Source of the DNA: Halobacterium noricense
Lineage (GTDB): Archaea; Halobacteriota; Halobacteria; Halobacteriales; Halobacteriaceae
DNA: 64,000 nt
NCBI RefSeq assembly: GCF_021233435.1
Contig: NZ_CP089468.1
Coordinates: 1,488,001 to 1,552,000, forward strand
Reading direction: 5' to 3'
Part shown: positions 1 through 8,452 of the stretch, piece after piece
Layout of the letters: the number at the start of each line of letters is the position of its first letter
Position numbering within the stretch: the first letter of the stretch is position 1
Made by a program: the position numbers and the translations under genes
The notes under the pieces: model-generated
What the model saw: only the letters and a program-made list of their open reading frames with translations
Database searches by the model: none
What the model was told of the DNA's origin: nothing

Positions 1-252
1 GCTCCCGAACTCCTCGACGGTCGTCTGCACCAGGGCTTCCATCTCGTCCTCGTCGGTGACGTCGGCCTCGACACCGATGGCAGTCCCACCGTCGGCTTCG
101 ATGGCGGCGGCGGCCTCCTCGGCACGCTCCTGCGAGCGCGAGTTCACGACGACGTTCGCGCCCTCGGCGGCGAAGTGCTCCGCGATGCCCTTCCCGATTC
201 CCTGACTGGACCCCGTGATGATGGCGGTGTCTCCGCTGAGTCGTCCGGTCAT
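1..252 (-). CDS. SDR-family oxidoreductase, N-terminal part (cut by window edge)
   Basis: The first 84 codons of a short-chain dehydrogenase/reductase run off the left edge. The N-terminus reads TGRLSGDTAIITGSSQGIGKG, that is a TGxxxGIG dinucleotide-binding motif at about residues 13-20, followed by an SRSQERAEE segment and an ADV motif near residue 67, both usual for classical SDRs. The catalytic S-Y-K part lies outside the window. It starts next to uxaC and uxuA and is read in the same direction, so a role as D-fructuronate/D-mannonate oxidoreductase (the step between glucuronate isomerase and mannonate dehydratase) is a reasonable inference, but SDR substrates cannot be read from the N-terminus. 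Other sugar-acid or sugar dehydrogenase roles are possible. Confidence 0.85.
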   Translation of the reverse strand, partial: MTGRLSGDTAIITGSSQGIGKGIAEHFAAEGANVVVNSRSQERAEEAAAAIEADGGTAIGVEADVTDEDEMEALVQTTVEEFGS

Positions 253-282
253 ACGTACGCCAGACGACCCACGAGTGCCACT

Positions 283-1668
283 TTACTGTGTCGATGACGC
301 CGACAGGCCGTACAGCTCCTTCGGGCGGTCGTAGGCGACGTGCTCGACGAGGCGCTCTGCGTTGTCGTAGGGAATCCGGCCGCGTTCGACCATCTCACCG
401 ACCACGTCCGCGAGCGTCCGCCGGAACATCTCGAAGCGCGACCCGTAGGAGACGAGCTTCCGTGAGTCGCTGACCATCCCAGCGTGGTTCGCGAGCAAGT
501 CGACGGCTGCCACGCGCTCCAACTGGTTCTCGATGCCCATCGGGCTGTCGTTGAACCACCACGCTGGACCGATGCTCACGTTCGGATAGGCGCGCGCGAC
601 GACCGTCGCGCTCGGGTAGTGCGTCGGGTCGAGCGTGTAGAGGACGATTTCGGTCTCGCCGTCGAAACAGTCGAAGAAGTAGTCCAGTCCGTCCACGAGG
701 TCGACGTCCGGCGTGGACACGTCCCCGCCCGCGTTCTTCCCGAGGTCCTCGTAGAGGGACTCGCGGTAGTCCCGCACCGCGCCGACGTGCAGTTGGGTCG
801 TCCAGCCCGCCTCGCTGTTCAACTCGCCGACGAACTCCAGCAGGTACGCCTTGTAGTCGCGTATCTCCGCGTCCGAGAGGCTCGCGCCCCGGCGCGCCTT
901 CGCGTACACGTCGCCGGCGCGCTCGTCGCTCACGGGCTTGGAGACCGGATCCGTGCCCATTCCGACGTCGCAAGCGACGCAGCCGTGGTCCGCGAAGTAG
1001 TCGTGGGTCTCCGCGAGCGCGTCGAGGAACCCCTCGAAGTCACTGAGGTCGGCCGCCGTGACGTCGTCGAGTTCGGCGACGAACGTCTCCCAGGCCGCGT
1101 TCTCGACCTTCAACGCGCGGTCGGGCCGCCACGTCGGCCGGACGTCGACAGCCTCCACCTCGGTTTCGGCACGCTCGTGGTACTCGAGTCGGGAGGTCGG
1201 GTCGTCGCTGCTGCACAGCACCTCGACGTTCATGTCCCGCAGCACCTGCTGCGGGCGCATCTCGTCGTCGGCGAGCTGGCGCTTCGTCTCCGCCCAGATT
1301 TCGTCGGCGGTGTCGGCGTTCAGCGGCTTGTCGATACCGAATCGGCGCTTCAGGTCGAGGTGTACCCAGTCGTACGTCGGGTTGCCCGCGAAGTCCGGGA
1401 ACACGTCCGCGAGCGCGTCCCACTTCTCGCGGTTGGTGGCGTCGCCCGTGATTTTCGCTTCGGGGACGCCGCGCTTGCGCATCAACTGCCAGACGTAGTG
1501 GTCGGTCGCGCCCTCGACCGCCCAGATGTCGTCCCAGGGCTCGTTCTCGACGACCTCCGCGAGGTCGATGTGGTTGTGCGGGTCGACGACTGGCAGGTCG
1601 GCAATCGACTCGTAGAGATCGACTGCCGTCTCCGAACCGAGCAGGTAGTGCTCGTCGAGGAAGCTCAT
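283..1668 (-). CDS. uxaC: Glucuronate isomerase
   Basis: A 461-residue protein of the uronate isomerase family (amidohydrolase superfamily), which interconverts D-glucuronate and D-fructuronate (or galacturonate and tagaturonate). Length is close to the 470 residues of the E. coli enzyme. The family metal motif DPHNHID is at residues 29-35 (HxH at 31/33). The C-terminal part has the family motif SRFEMFRR near residue 413. The ATG at 1668 has a T-rich box (CTTTATTG, reading the minus strand) about 25 bases upstream, as for leaderless haloarchaeal genes. It lies just downstream of uxuA on the same strand (53-base gap) and in a xylan locus, so its natural substrate is most likely glucuronate freed from glucuronoxylan. 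Confidence 0.93.
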   Translation of the reverse strand: MSFLDEHYLLGSETAVDLYESIADLPVVDPHNHIDLAEVVENEPWDDIWAVEGATDHYVWQLMRKRGVPEAKITGDATNREKWDALADVFPDFAGNPTYDWVHLDLKRRFGIDKPLNADTADEIWAETKRQLADDEMRPQQVLRDMNVEVLCSSDDPTSRLEYHERAETEVEAVDVRPTWRPDRALKVENAAWETFVAELDDVTAADLSDFEGFLDALAETHDYFADHGCVACDVGMGTDPVSKPVSDERAGDVYAKARRGASLSDAEIRDYKAYLLEFVGELNSEAGWTTQLHVGAVRDYRESLYEDLGKNAGGDVSTPDVDLVDGLDYFFDCFDGETEIVLYTLDPTHYPSATVVARAYPNVSIGPAWWFNDSPMGIENQLERVAAVDLLANHAGMVSDSRKLVSYGSRFEMFRRTLADVVGEMVERGRIPYDNAERLVEHVAYDRPKELYGLSASSTQ

Positions 1669-1721
1669 GGACGTAGTTGCTCGGAGGTCGACAATAAAGC
1701 TTGGACAAATGAAGTTCGTAC

Positions 1722-2675
1722 CTAGGCGTTAGTCTGCTCCAGCAACCCCTTCATGTACCCGACGGCGAACAGCCGACCCATGTCCGTGTAGCCGGCTTGG
1801 GCGTCGTCGCGGTGGCCCTCGTCGAGCATGCGCGGAACGTGGTCGGGGCGAATCGGGCCGTCGAAGCCGACCTCGCGGTACGCCTCCATCGCCGCGAGCA
1901 TGTCCGTCGGGCCGTCGTCCTGCCACGTCTCGACGAACGACTCGGAGGAGCCGTCGACGTCCCGGAAGTGCACGAAGTGGATGCGGTCCCCGAACTGCCG
2001 AATCGTCTCGGGGACGTCGGCACCCATCGCCGCGTAGTTCCCCTGGCAGAACGTCAGCCCGTGGTTCGGGCTGTCGTGGAGGTTCAGGATGCGCTGGACG
2101 TTCTCGACGGAGTTGACGAGCCGCGGGACGCCCCGAACTGACTCCGTGGGTGGGTCGTCGGGGTGGAGCGCGAGCTTCACGCCCGCTTCCTCGGCGACCG
2201 GGACGATTTCGTCGAGGAAGTATTCGAGGTTCGCCCAGAGCTCGTCCGCCGTGATGTCGACGGGGTAGTCGGGCGCGCGCTCGGCTTGCTCGTGGTCGTA
2301 CGCCGTCGTCCGGGAGTCCCCGCGTAGCGGGACTTCGTCGGCGGTTCGGAGGACGCCGACTGGGTTCTCCGTCCACACCCAGCAGTAGACGTCGATGCCG
2401 GCGCGGCCCATGTTCCGAAGGAGCTGTTTGACCGTCTCAATTTCCTCGTCGCGGCCCTCGCGCCCGAGCACCGTCTTCGTCATCGGCGGCCGGTCCTCGA
2501 CGACGTCCAGCGAGAGGCCGTGGTCGTCGAACCGATTCTTCGTCTGCAGCAGCGAGTCGTACGTCCACCACTCGTCTTCGCCCCAGAAGCGGACGACGGC
2601 AGTCGAGAGGCCGAGTTGTCGGGCGAGCGTCCACCGTCGGTCGGGGTGGGGCGGGAGCATCGTCGTCGTGTCCAT
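1722..2675 (-). CDS. uxuA: Mannonate dehydratase
   Basis: A 317-residue protein of the UxuA family, which dehydrates D-mannonate to 2-keto-3-deoxygluconate. The family signature HPDDPP is at about residues 151-156, followed by TFCQGNY near 208-214 (conserved Cys), VHFRDVDG near 234-241 and RPDHVPRM near 277-284, which together carry the metal and substrate ligands. It is shorter than the 394-residue E. coli enzyme but similar to compact archaeal and Gram-positive forms. The ATG at 2675 is preceded by an ACTATTGT box about 25 bases upstream. It is followed by uxaC on the same strand. With the partial SDR this gives the glucuronate to 2-keto-3-deoxygluconate path. Confidence 0.93.
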   Translation of the reverse strand: MDTTTMLPPHPDRRWTLARQLGLSTAVVRFWGEDEWWTYDSLLQTKNRFDDHGLSLDVVEDRPPMTKTVLGREGRDEEIETVKQLLRNMGRAGIDVYCWVWTENPVGVLRTADEVPLRGDSRTTAYDHEQAERAPDYPVDITADELWANLEYFLDEIVPVAEEAGVKLALHPDDPPTESVRGVPRLVNSVENVQRILNLHDSPNHGLTFCQGNYAAMGADVPETIRQFGDRIHFVHFRDVDGSSESFVETWQDDGPTDMLAAMEAYREVGFDGPIRPDHVPRMLDEGHRDDAQAGYTDMGRLFAVGYMKGLLEQTNA

Positions 2676-2728
2676 ACGCTGTCTTCGTGGACCCCCACAA
2701 TAGTGGTTGCGCGACGAGCCGTCGAGTT

Positions 2729-2744
2729 ACGGGGACCACCCCGT
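2729..2744. promoter_or_regulatory. Perfect inverted repeat between uxuA and the xylanase gene
   Basis: ACGGGG (2729-2734) and CCCCGT (2739-2744) form a perfect 6-bp inverted repeat with a 4-base spacer in the 139-base divergent intergenic region of uxuA and the GH10 gene. It lies upstream of both likely TATA elements, so it could be a shared operator. No binding protein is known from the sequence. Confidence 0.4.
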
Positions 2745-2798
2745 GAGAAAATCCAACACACCCCTACAATTAAATAATAATAAATCGTGAGTGTTGTT

Positions 2799-2814
2799 GG
2801 AGTGAACACACTCC
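2799..2814. promoter_or_regulatory. Perfect inverted repeat abutting the xylanase start codon
   Basis: GGAGTG (2799-2804) and CACTCC (2809-2814) form a perfect 6-bp inverted repeat with spacer AACA; the ATG follows directly at 2815. An AT-rich stretch (2768-2786) just upstream is the likely TATA region, so the repeat would cover or follow the transcription start. It may be a repressor operator, or a 5' mRNA hairpin that hides the GGAG ribosome-binding sequence in its left arm. Confidence 0.45.
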
Positions 2815-4791
2815 ATGTCAGAAGACTTTCCCAGCTACGAGAGCAGGCGGCGTACGTTCCTCAAAGCACTCGGCGCGCTCGGCGCGATGGCGGCAGCAGG
2901 CCCCGCCGTAGCCGGGCAGGCCGCGGCCGACGAAGCCGCGGACTACCACGAGTCGCTACGAGCAGAACTCACAGCATCGAGCAGGCAAGCAAAGCAACTC
3001 CCCGCGGGCGAGTATGTCTACGACACCACGGAGGAAGCGACCATCGAAACGTTCTCCCTCGTAGGCAGCGGCTCGGAATCGACGATTAGCGTCGACACTG
3101 AGGCCGTGCCGTACACGCAGGCCGAACGCCTCGACGTTCCGAGCGCCGACGACCCCGCAGCAGTCGCGTATCGCGGCCCCATCACCGACCACGCCGTCGA
3201 GCAGGGCGACCTGCTCCTCGGCGTGGCGTGGGTGCGAAGCGACGACGACGCAGCCGAAGCGAGCGCGCGGTTCGGGTACGTCGACAGCGACGGCAACCAG
3301 GTCGGCGAGAACTTCGTCCAGCGCGGCGAACACGTCGACCCGCAGGGCGAGTGGCTCCGATACTTCTTCCCCGTCGAAATCGGCGCGAAACCCAGCGGTG
3401 CCGACGTCCCCGCGCTGGAACTCCAGACGGGATACGCCGACCAGACCATCGACATCGGTGGCGTCGCGCTGTTCGACTACAGCGGGACCGACGTCGGCCT
3501 CGGCACGCTCCCGCCCTATCACTACGACGGGCGCGCGGAGGACGCCGAGTGGCGGCAGGCCGCCCACGAGCGCATCGAACAGCACCGGAAAACCGACTTC
3601 GACGTCGAAGTACTGAACCCCGGCGGCGACCCGATGAACGGTGCGAGCGTCGACGTCGAGATGGCCGAACACGAGTTCGACTTCGGGAGCGCGGTCTCCG
3701 TCGAACACGTCACCGGCGACAGCGAGGACGACGAAATCTACCGGGAGACGTTCCTGGAGAACTTCAACAAGGCCGTCGTCGAGAACGGCCTCAAGTATCC
3801 CGCGTGGGAGGGCGTCTGGGGCACCGACAACGAGTCCACGCGCGCAACCCTCGACTGGCTGAACGAGCGCGACGTCCCGACTCGCGGCCACTACCTCCTC
3901 TGGGAGGAAGACCAGACCGATGGCGGCGGCGGGATGAACGTCGACCCCGAACTCTCCGACGAGGAGAAGCGCGAGGTCATCTCCGAGAAGATCGCCGAGC
4001 ACGCCACGGAGTTCGAGGGCGACGTCACGGAGTGGGACATGCACAACCACCCCGTCTGGCAGAATAATTACCGCGACGACCCCGAACTCGGCTGGGACGC
4101 CGTCGACAAGTGGTGGGCAGCCGCGGACGAAGCCACGGACACCGAACTGTACACCAACGAGATGGGTGCGCTCGGCGGACAGTGGCAGCGCAGCCAGTAC
4201 CTCGACTACATCGATCACCTCGTGGAGAACGACTACCCCATCGACGGCATCGGCTTCATGGGCCACCACCAGCAGCAGTGGGGCCAGATGCTGGACATGG
4301 GGAACCTCCTCTCTGGCATCGACCAGTTCGCGCAGTACGACCTCCCGCTGCTAGTCACCGAGTTCGACATCGAGATATTCGACCGCCGGAACGCACAGGA
4401 CGTCGACGTCCAGACGGACTACACGCGGGACTTCCTGACCGCGCTGTTCAGCAAGGAGTCCGTCGAGGGCGTCCTCTCGTGGGGCTTCTGGGAGGACGAC
4501 CACTGGCGGCCGACCGGCGCGTACTACGACTCCGATTGGACGCTCCGGGAGAACGGCGAGCAATTCCTGGACCTCGTCTTCGAGGAGTGGTGGACCGACG
4601 AAACCGGTCAGACCGACGCCGACGGCGTCTACGCCACGCGCGGCTTCAAGGGCGACTACCGCGTCGCCGCGGAGAAAGGCGCGCTCTCCGGCGAGACGAC
4701 CGTGACGGTCGACGACGAGACCGATACGGTCACCGTCGAACTGTCCACGCCCAGCAACGGAAACGGCAAGGGCGCGAAGAACGCTCAGTAA
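2815..4791 (+). CDS. Secreted GH10-type endo-1,4-beta-xylanase with unusual acid/base site
   Basis: A 658-residue exported protein. Residues 11-34 form a Tat signal (SRRRTFLKALG, then an Ala-rich hydrophobic stretch). Residues about 60-230 look like a beta-rich carbohydrate-binding or accessory module, and about 240-620 form a GH10 TIM barrel. Visible GH10 marks: FDFGSAV near 288, KYPAWEGVW near 324, RGHYLLW at 357-363, and the nucleophile-type VTEFDI with Glu516. At the normal acid/base position (usually W-D-V-V-N-E-P) the protein reads W407-D-M-H-N-H-P413, so the catalytic Glu is replaced by His412, and the usual WH after RGHTLV is W363-E364. Such NHP variants may be a separate GH10-like branch. 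The context (GH67, GH3, glucuronate and xylose genes) strongly supports glucuronoxylan as target. Activity should not be assumed. Confidence 0.85.
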   Translation: MSEDFPSYESRRRTFLKALGALGAMAAAGPAVAGQAAADEAADYHESLRAELTASSRQAKQLPAGEYVYDTTEEATIETFSLVGSGSESTISVDTEAVPYTQAERLDVPSADDPAAVAYRGPITDHAVEQGDLLLGVAWVRSDDDAAEASARFGYVDSDGNQVGENFVQRGEHVDPQGEWLRYFFPVEIGAKPSGADVPALELQTGYADQTIDIGGVALFDYSGTDVGLGTLPPYHYDGRAEDAEWRQAAHERIEQHRKTDFDVEVLNPGGDPMNGASVDVEMAEHEFDFGSAVSVEHVTGDSEDDEIYRETFLENFNKAVVENGLKYPAWEGVWGTDNESTRATLDWLNERDVPTRGHYLLWEEDQTDGGGGMNVDPELSDEEKREVISEKIAEHATEFEGDVTEWDMHNHPVWQNNYRDDPELGWDAVDKWWAAADEATDTELYTNEMGALGGQWQRSQYLDYIDHLVENDYPIDGIGFMGHHQQQWGQMLDMGNLLSGIDQFAQYDLPLLVTEFDIEIFDRRNAQDVDVQTDYTRDFLTALFSKESVEGVLSWGFWEDDHWRPTGAYYDSDWTLRENGEQFLDLVFEEWWTDETGQTDADGVYATRGFKGDYRVAAEKGALSGETTVTVDDETDTVTVELSTPSNGNGKGAKNAQ

Positions 4792-4815
4792 GCAGTCGAC
4801 ACCGTCGCGGCGGCG

Positions 4816-5271
4816 TCAGGCCATCTGGACGGTGACGTACCCCGGGAAGTTGAGGACGAGTCGCTGGGTGGTGTCGCCGAACACCGCTTTTCCCGTCGGG
4901 GAGCGCTGCCGGCCGACCGTGAAGACGTGGTCGCAGTCTCGTTCGTCCGCGATTTCGATGACCCGTTCGGCCTCGACTTCCTCGGTGACGTCGGTGACGA
5001 CGCTGTACGCCACGTCGAAGCCTTCCAGCGCCTCCGCGGTGACGTCCTCGGCGTACTGCTGGGCGACGCTCAGCGCGTCCTCGTCGCTGTAATCCTTGTT
5101 CTCCACGCGGCCGATTTCGTCGAGCGCGGCCAGCGACTCCTCGAACTCGTCCTCGCTTAGCGGCACGTAGAGCACGAGTTCCGTGTCCGCACCAGTCGCG
5201 TACGCAGCGGCTTCGCGGAGCACGCCAGCGGTACTCTCCCTGTCGTCGATGACTACGAGTGCATCGTCCAT
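4816..5271 (-). CDS. UspA-type universal stress protein
   Basis: About 151 residues, one Usp domain. It begins with the typical beta-strand DDALVVIDD and ends with a nucleotide-loop region (TVGRQRSPTGKAVFGDTTQRL) and the final strand YVTVQMA, all characteristic of haloarchaeal UspA proteins; the G-2x-G-9x-G ATP-binding pattern is only partly kept. A GTG at 5283 could add four residues, but a TATA-like box (TTTTATAC, minus strand, 5294-5301) sits about 27 bases from the ATG at 5271, which favours 5271 on a leaderless transcript. It is convergent with the xylanase gene (24-base gap). The role in the locus is unclear; Usp genes are common next to catabolic genes in haloarchaea. Confidence 0.85.
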   Translation of the reverse strand: MDDALVVIDDRESTAGVLREAAAYATGADTELVLYVPLSEDEFEESLAALDEIGRVENKDYSDEDALSVAQQYAEDVTAEALEGFDVAYSVVTDVTEEVEAERVIEIADERDCDHVFTVGRQRSPTGKAVFGDTTQRLVLNFPGYVTVQMA

Positions 5272-5355
5272 GGGTATCGCCACGAACTCATCCCGTATAA
5301 AAGTCGGCTCTCGATGGACGGCTAGAGACGGACCGCGGATGAACCGCGAGCGCCG

Positions 5356-6798
5356 TCAGTAGTTGTCGTAGACGGTTTTCTCGATGGTGTAGAACTCTAG
5401 TCCGGCATCCCCTTGCTCGCGCCAGGTTTCCGAGGAGGAGCGCTTGAACCCGCCGAACGGAACGTGCAGTTCCAGCCCGGTCGTTTTCTCGTTGACCTTC
5501 ACGACACCCGCTTCTGCCTCGTCGATGAAGCGGTTGGCTTCGGTGTGGTCGTCGGTCACGACGCTCGCCGAAAGGCCGTACTCGACGTCGTTGGCGGTTT
5601 CGAGGCCTTCCTCGAAGTCACTGACTTTGATGACGGCGACGACCGGCCCGAACACTTCCTCCTGGGCGATGCGCATGTCGTTGTCGACGTCCGCGAACAC
5701 CGTCGGCTCCACGAAGTAGCCGTCCTCGATACCTTCGGGCGTGTTCCCGCCAGCCGCCAACGTCGCTCCCTCTTCCTGAGCGATGTCGATGTACTCGAGT
5801 GTCGACTCAAGTTCGCTCTCGCTGACTTGGGGGCCCATCTCGTGGTCGAGACCGGGACCGATGTCGATGGCCTCAGCTTGGGCGACGAGTTCGTCGACGA
5901 ACTCGTCGTAAACATCCTCGTGAACAATCGCCCGAGAACACGCCGTACAGGACTGGCCGGTCGTCCCGAAGCCACCAGAAGCGACGATTTCTGCGGCTTC
6001 TGCGGGGTCCGCGGAGTCTGCGACCAGCGTCGGATTTTTGCCGCCGAGTTCGGTCTGGACGCGCTTGCCCTGGTCGGTCGCCTGCTCGTAGACCATCTCA
6101 CCGACTTGGCTGCTGCCCGTGAACGAGACGGCATCAGTACCCTCATTCTCGATGAATTCGCTGCCGACCGAGCTTCCGGGACCAGTCACGACGTTGAACA
6201 CGCCGTCCGGGAGACCGGCTTCGTCAAGGGCTTGCGCGATAGCCAGCACCACGCCAGGCGCTGCACTCGCCGGCTTGAGGACGACCGTGTTGCCGGCTGT
6301 CAGGGCGGGCGCGAGCTTCCACGCCGGAATGGCGATGGGATAGTTCCACGGCGTGACGAGTGCGGCGACGCCGACCGGTTCCTTGCGCGTGTACAGCGTC
6401 GTATCCCGGCTGCTGGAGCCTTTGACGGTGCCACCGAGGTCGGAGGCCTTCCCGGCGAAGTAGTGGAAGATGTCGATTGCCCGCTGTACCTCGCCCGCTG
6501 CCTCCGGGCGAGCCTTCCCCTCCTCTTCGACGAGCTGGTCGGTGAGTTCGTCTTTGCGGTCGGCCAGAATCGACCCGGCCTGCCGGAGGATGCGGCCGCG
6601 CTCCGGACCCGGTGTGTTCGCCCATTCGTCCTCGGCGGCGACGGCGGCCTCGACGGCCGCGGTGGCGTCGTCGGCGCTGGACTGCTGGTAAGTTACGACC
6701 GTCTCGCTGGGGTTCGCCGGGTTCTCGACGTCGAAGGTCTCGCCCGTCTCCGAAGAGACCCACTCTCCGTTGACGTAGTTCTGCTTGGTCTCAGTCAC
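5356..6798 (-). CDS. xacF: 2-oxoglutarate semialdehyde (2,5-dioxopentanoate) dehydrogenase
   Basis: An aldehyde dehydrogenase of 480 residues if it starts at the GTG at 6798 ([14 protein letters not shown]); an upstream in-frame extension to 6900 has no ALDH homology and would overlap the divergent xacA start. The ALDH fold marks are all present: [10 protein letters not shown], the nucleotide loop [17 protein letters not shown] with the general-base Glu, the nucleophile Cys in [10 protein letters not shown], and [10 protein letters not shown]. In the haloarchaeal oxidative pentose pathway XacF oxidises 2-oxoglutarate semialdehyde to 2-oxoglutarate with NAD(P). The divergent partner is the xylose dehydrogenase gene, and xacD and xacE homologues lie within 15 kb, which supports this specificity over other ALDHs. 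Confidence 0.85.
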   Translation of the reverse strand: MTETKQNYVNGEWVSSETGETFDVENPANPSETVVTYQQSSADDATAAVEAAVAAEDEWANTPGPERGRILRQAGSILADRKDELTDQLVEEEGKARPEAAGEVQRAIDIFHYFAGKASDLGGTVKGSSSRDTTLYTRKEPVGVAALVTPWNYPIAIPAWKLAPALTAGNTVVLKPASAAPGVVLAIAQALDEAGLPDGVFNVVTGPGSSVGSEFIENEGTDAVSFTGSSQVGEMVYEQATDQGKRVQTELGGKNPTLVADSADPAEAAEIVASGGFGTTGQSCTACSRAIVHEDVYDEFVDELVAQAEAIDIGPGLDHEMGPQVSESELESTLEYIDIAQEEGATLAAGGNTPEGIEDGYFVEPTVFADVDNDMRIAQEEVFGPVVAVIKVSDFEEGLETANDVEYGLSASVVTDDHTEANRFIDEAEAGVVKVNEKTTGLELHVPFGGFKRSSSETWREQGDAGLEFYTIEKTVYDNY

Positions 6799-6867
6799 AC
6801 TCGAAACGTCGCAAGTCAGCCATACCATTCTTACGATTCCGGCACTCCCCGATTCGGCGTCCAGTAC

Positions 6868-6875
6868 ACTTTTGC
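6868..6875 (+). promoter_or_regulatory. TATA-like box of xacA
   Basis: ACTTTTGC lies 24-31 bases before the ATG at 6899 in the 100-base divergent region of xacF and xacA, the spacing expected for a leaderless haloarchaeal transcript. It also helps to choose the start at 6899. Confidence 0.5.
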
Positions 6876-6898
6876 ATGGAGCCACGAACCTCACTACC

Positions 6899-7984
6899 AT
6901 GTCAGCCGCCGACTATCTGAGCACCGTTCGCGACCGCGACTGGGAGCAACTGGACTCCGGGACGCTCCGCGTCGCGATGATTAGCCTCGGGTGGTGGACC
7001 CGCGAACAGGCGATGCCCGCCGTCGACGACTCCGAGTTCTGCGAGACCACCGTCGTCGTCAGCAGCAGCCACGAGAAAGCCGAGAAGGTCGCCGCCGAGA
7101 CGCCGACCGTCGAAGCCGCGCTCACCTACGAGGAGTTCGAGGCCGGCGACGCGACGGACGAGTACGACGCCGTCTACGTCTGCACGCCGAACGCACTCCA
7201 CCTGCCGTACGCGGAAGCCGCCGCCGACCACGGGAAGGCAATCCTCTGCGAGAAACCCATCGAGGCGACCCGTGAGCGCGCGCAAGCGCTCGTCGACGCC
7301 ACCGAGGACGTCCCGCTGATGGTCGCCTACCGGATGCAGACCGACCCGCAGGTCCGCCGGATGCGCGAACTCGTCGCGGACGGCGCTATCGGCGACCCCG
7401 TTGCCGTCCACGGGAACATGAGCCAACAGATGCTCGACGTCGTTTCCAGCGACACCGACCAGTGGCGTCTCGACACCGACCTCGTCGGCTACGGCGCGAC
7501 CGTGATGGACCTCGGCATCTACCCCATCAACACCGCACGGTTCGTGCTCGACGCCGACCCCGTCAGCGTCACCGCACAGATGCACTCCGAGGACGAGGCG
7601 TTCCGCGACGTTCCCGACCAGCACGCCGCGTTCACCATGCAGTTCGACGACGGCACGTACGCCGCCTGCACGGCCAGCCAGCACGGCGCTCGCTCGGGCC
7701 ACCTCCGCGTCGTCGGCACCGACGGTGAACTCTGCCTCGAACCGACGTTCCTCGGGGAGTCCCCGCAGACGCTGACGCTGCGCGTCGACGACAAGGAGAT
7801 GGAGATCGACGACGGCCGCCGGAACGTGTTCGGCGACGAGATGACCCAGGAGTTCGACTACTTCGCCGACCGGGTGCTCCGCGAGGAACCGATTCACCCC
7901 GACGGCGATCACGCACTCGTCGACATGCGGGCGCTCGAAGCAATCTACGAGGCCGCAGAAACCGACGAAACAGTCTCGCTGTAA
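6899..7984 (+). CDS. xacA: D-xylose 1-dehydrogenase (Gfo6-like, Gfo/Idh/MocA family)
   Basis: A 361-residue NAD(P)-dependent sugar dehydrogenase. The start [15 protein letters not shown] and the Rossmann segment [10 protein letters not shown] closely resemble the haloarchaeal Gfo6/XacA xylose dehydrogenases. The family EKP motif is present ([11 protein letters not shown], about residues 117-127), as is the [15 protein letters not shown] segment near 200-214 that carries active-site residues. It would oxidise xylose to xylonolactone or xylonate, the first step of the oxidative pentose route. It is divergent from xacF. An upstream extension to 6785 is rejected because it would run through the promoter. 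Confidence 0.88.
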   Translation: MSAADYLSTVRDRDWEQLDSGTLRVAMISLGWWTREQAMPAVDDSEFCETTVVVSSSHEKAEKVAAETPTVEAALTYEEFEAGDATDEYDAVYVCTPNALHLPYAEAAADHGKAILCEKPIEATRERAQALVDATEDVPLMVAYRMQTDPQVRRMRELVADGAIGDPVAVHGNMSQQMLDVVSSDTDQWRLDTDLVGYGATVMDLGIYPINTARFVLDADPVSVTAQMHSEDEAFRDVPDQHAAFTMQFDDGTYAACTASQHGARSGHLRVVGTDGELCLEPTFLGESPQTLTLRVDDKEMEIDDGRRNVFGDEMTQEFDYFADRVLREEPIHPDGDHALVDMRALEAIYEAAETDETVSL

Positions 7985-8003
7985 GCCGAACCGGAACTCG
8001 TTC

Positions 8004-8372
8004 TCACTCGGGCGTTTCGGGGTCGTGTTTGCCTTGCTGCTCGAGGATGTCTACGAGCTCGTTCGCAAATTCGACGGTCCGCCGTGGGAGCCCGTAGCGC
8101 TCCGTGCCCATGTCGTAGTCGCGTAGTTCCGCGACCGTCTCCGGCGTGTGCGGGAGCGTCGTCACTGTCTCGCGGACGTCGATTTCGAGCACGCCGTCGT
8201 CCGTGTCCAGCCACGGCTGCTTGCGCTGCTTCTGGTCGTACTCGATTGGATGCGTGTCGCCACCCATCGCGGCGACGACGTCCTCGACAGTGCCGATTTC
8301 GACGCGGTCGGCGTCGTCCTCGGCGACGAGAAAGAGCGCGTCGCCCTCGACGACCGGCTCGTAGCGTGTCAT
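8004..8372 (-). CDS. Uncharacterised small acidic haloarchaeal protein
   Basis: A 122-residue protein that I do not recognise. It starts at an ATG at 8372 with MTRYEPVVEGDALFLVAED and has a compact alpha/beta look with alternating hydrophobic segments, no membrane segment and no Cys pairs. Codon usage matches its neighbours, so it is probably a real gene. It sits downstream of the ABC-transporter operon, 80 bases past the end of the ATPase gene and on the same strand, and is convergent with xacA. No function is proposed. Confidence 0.65.
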   Translation of the reverse strand: MTRYEPVVEGDALFLVAEDDADRVEIGTVEDVVAAMGGDTHPIEYDQKQRKQPWLDTDDGVLEIDVRETVTTLPHTPETVAELRDYDMGTERYGLPRRTVEFANELVDILEQQGKHDPETPE

Positions 8373-8452
8373 ATCCCGACGTTAGCCTGCTCGCGTAATA
8401 ATCCTGTTGCCGCTGTCGACAGCCGCGAGTGAAGGAGTTCGCAGACCCGTGG

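Noticed and set aside
6785-6898. N-terminal extension of the xylose dehydrogenase to 6785
   Set aside because: It runs through the divergent xacF start and the TATA-like box at 6868, and the residues do not resemble the family.
8380-8452. Short frames between the hypothetical gene and the ATPase gene
   Set aside because: Too short and without supporting start signals; treated as intergenic.
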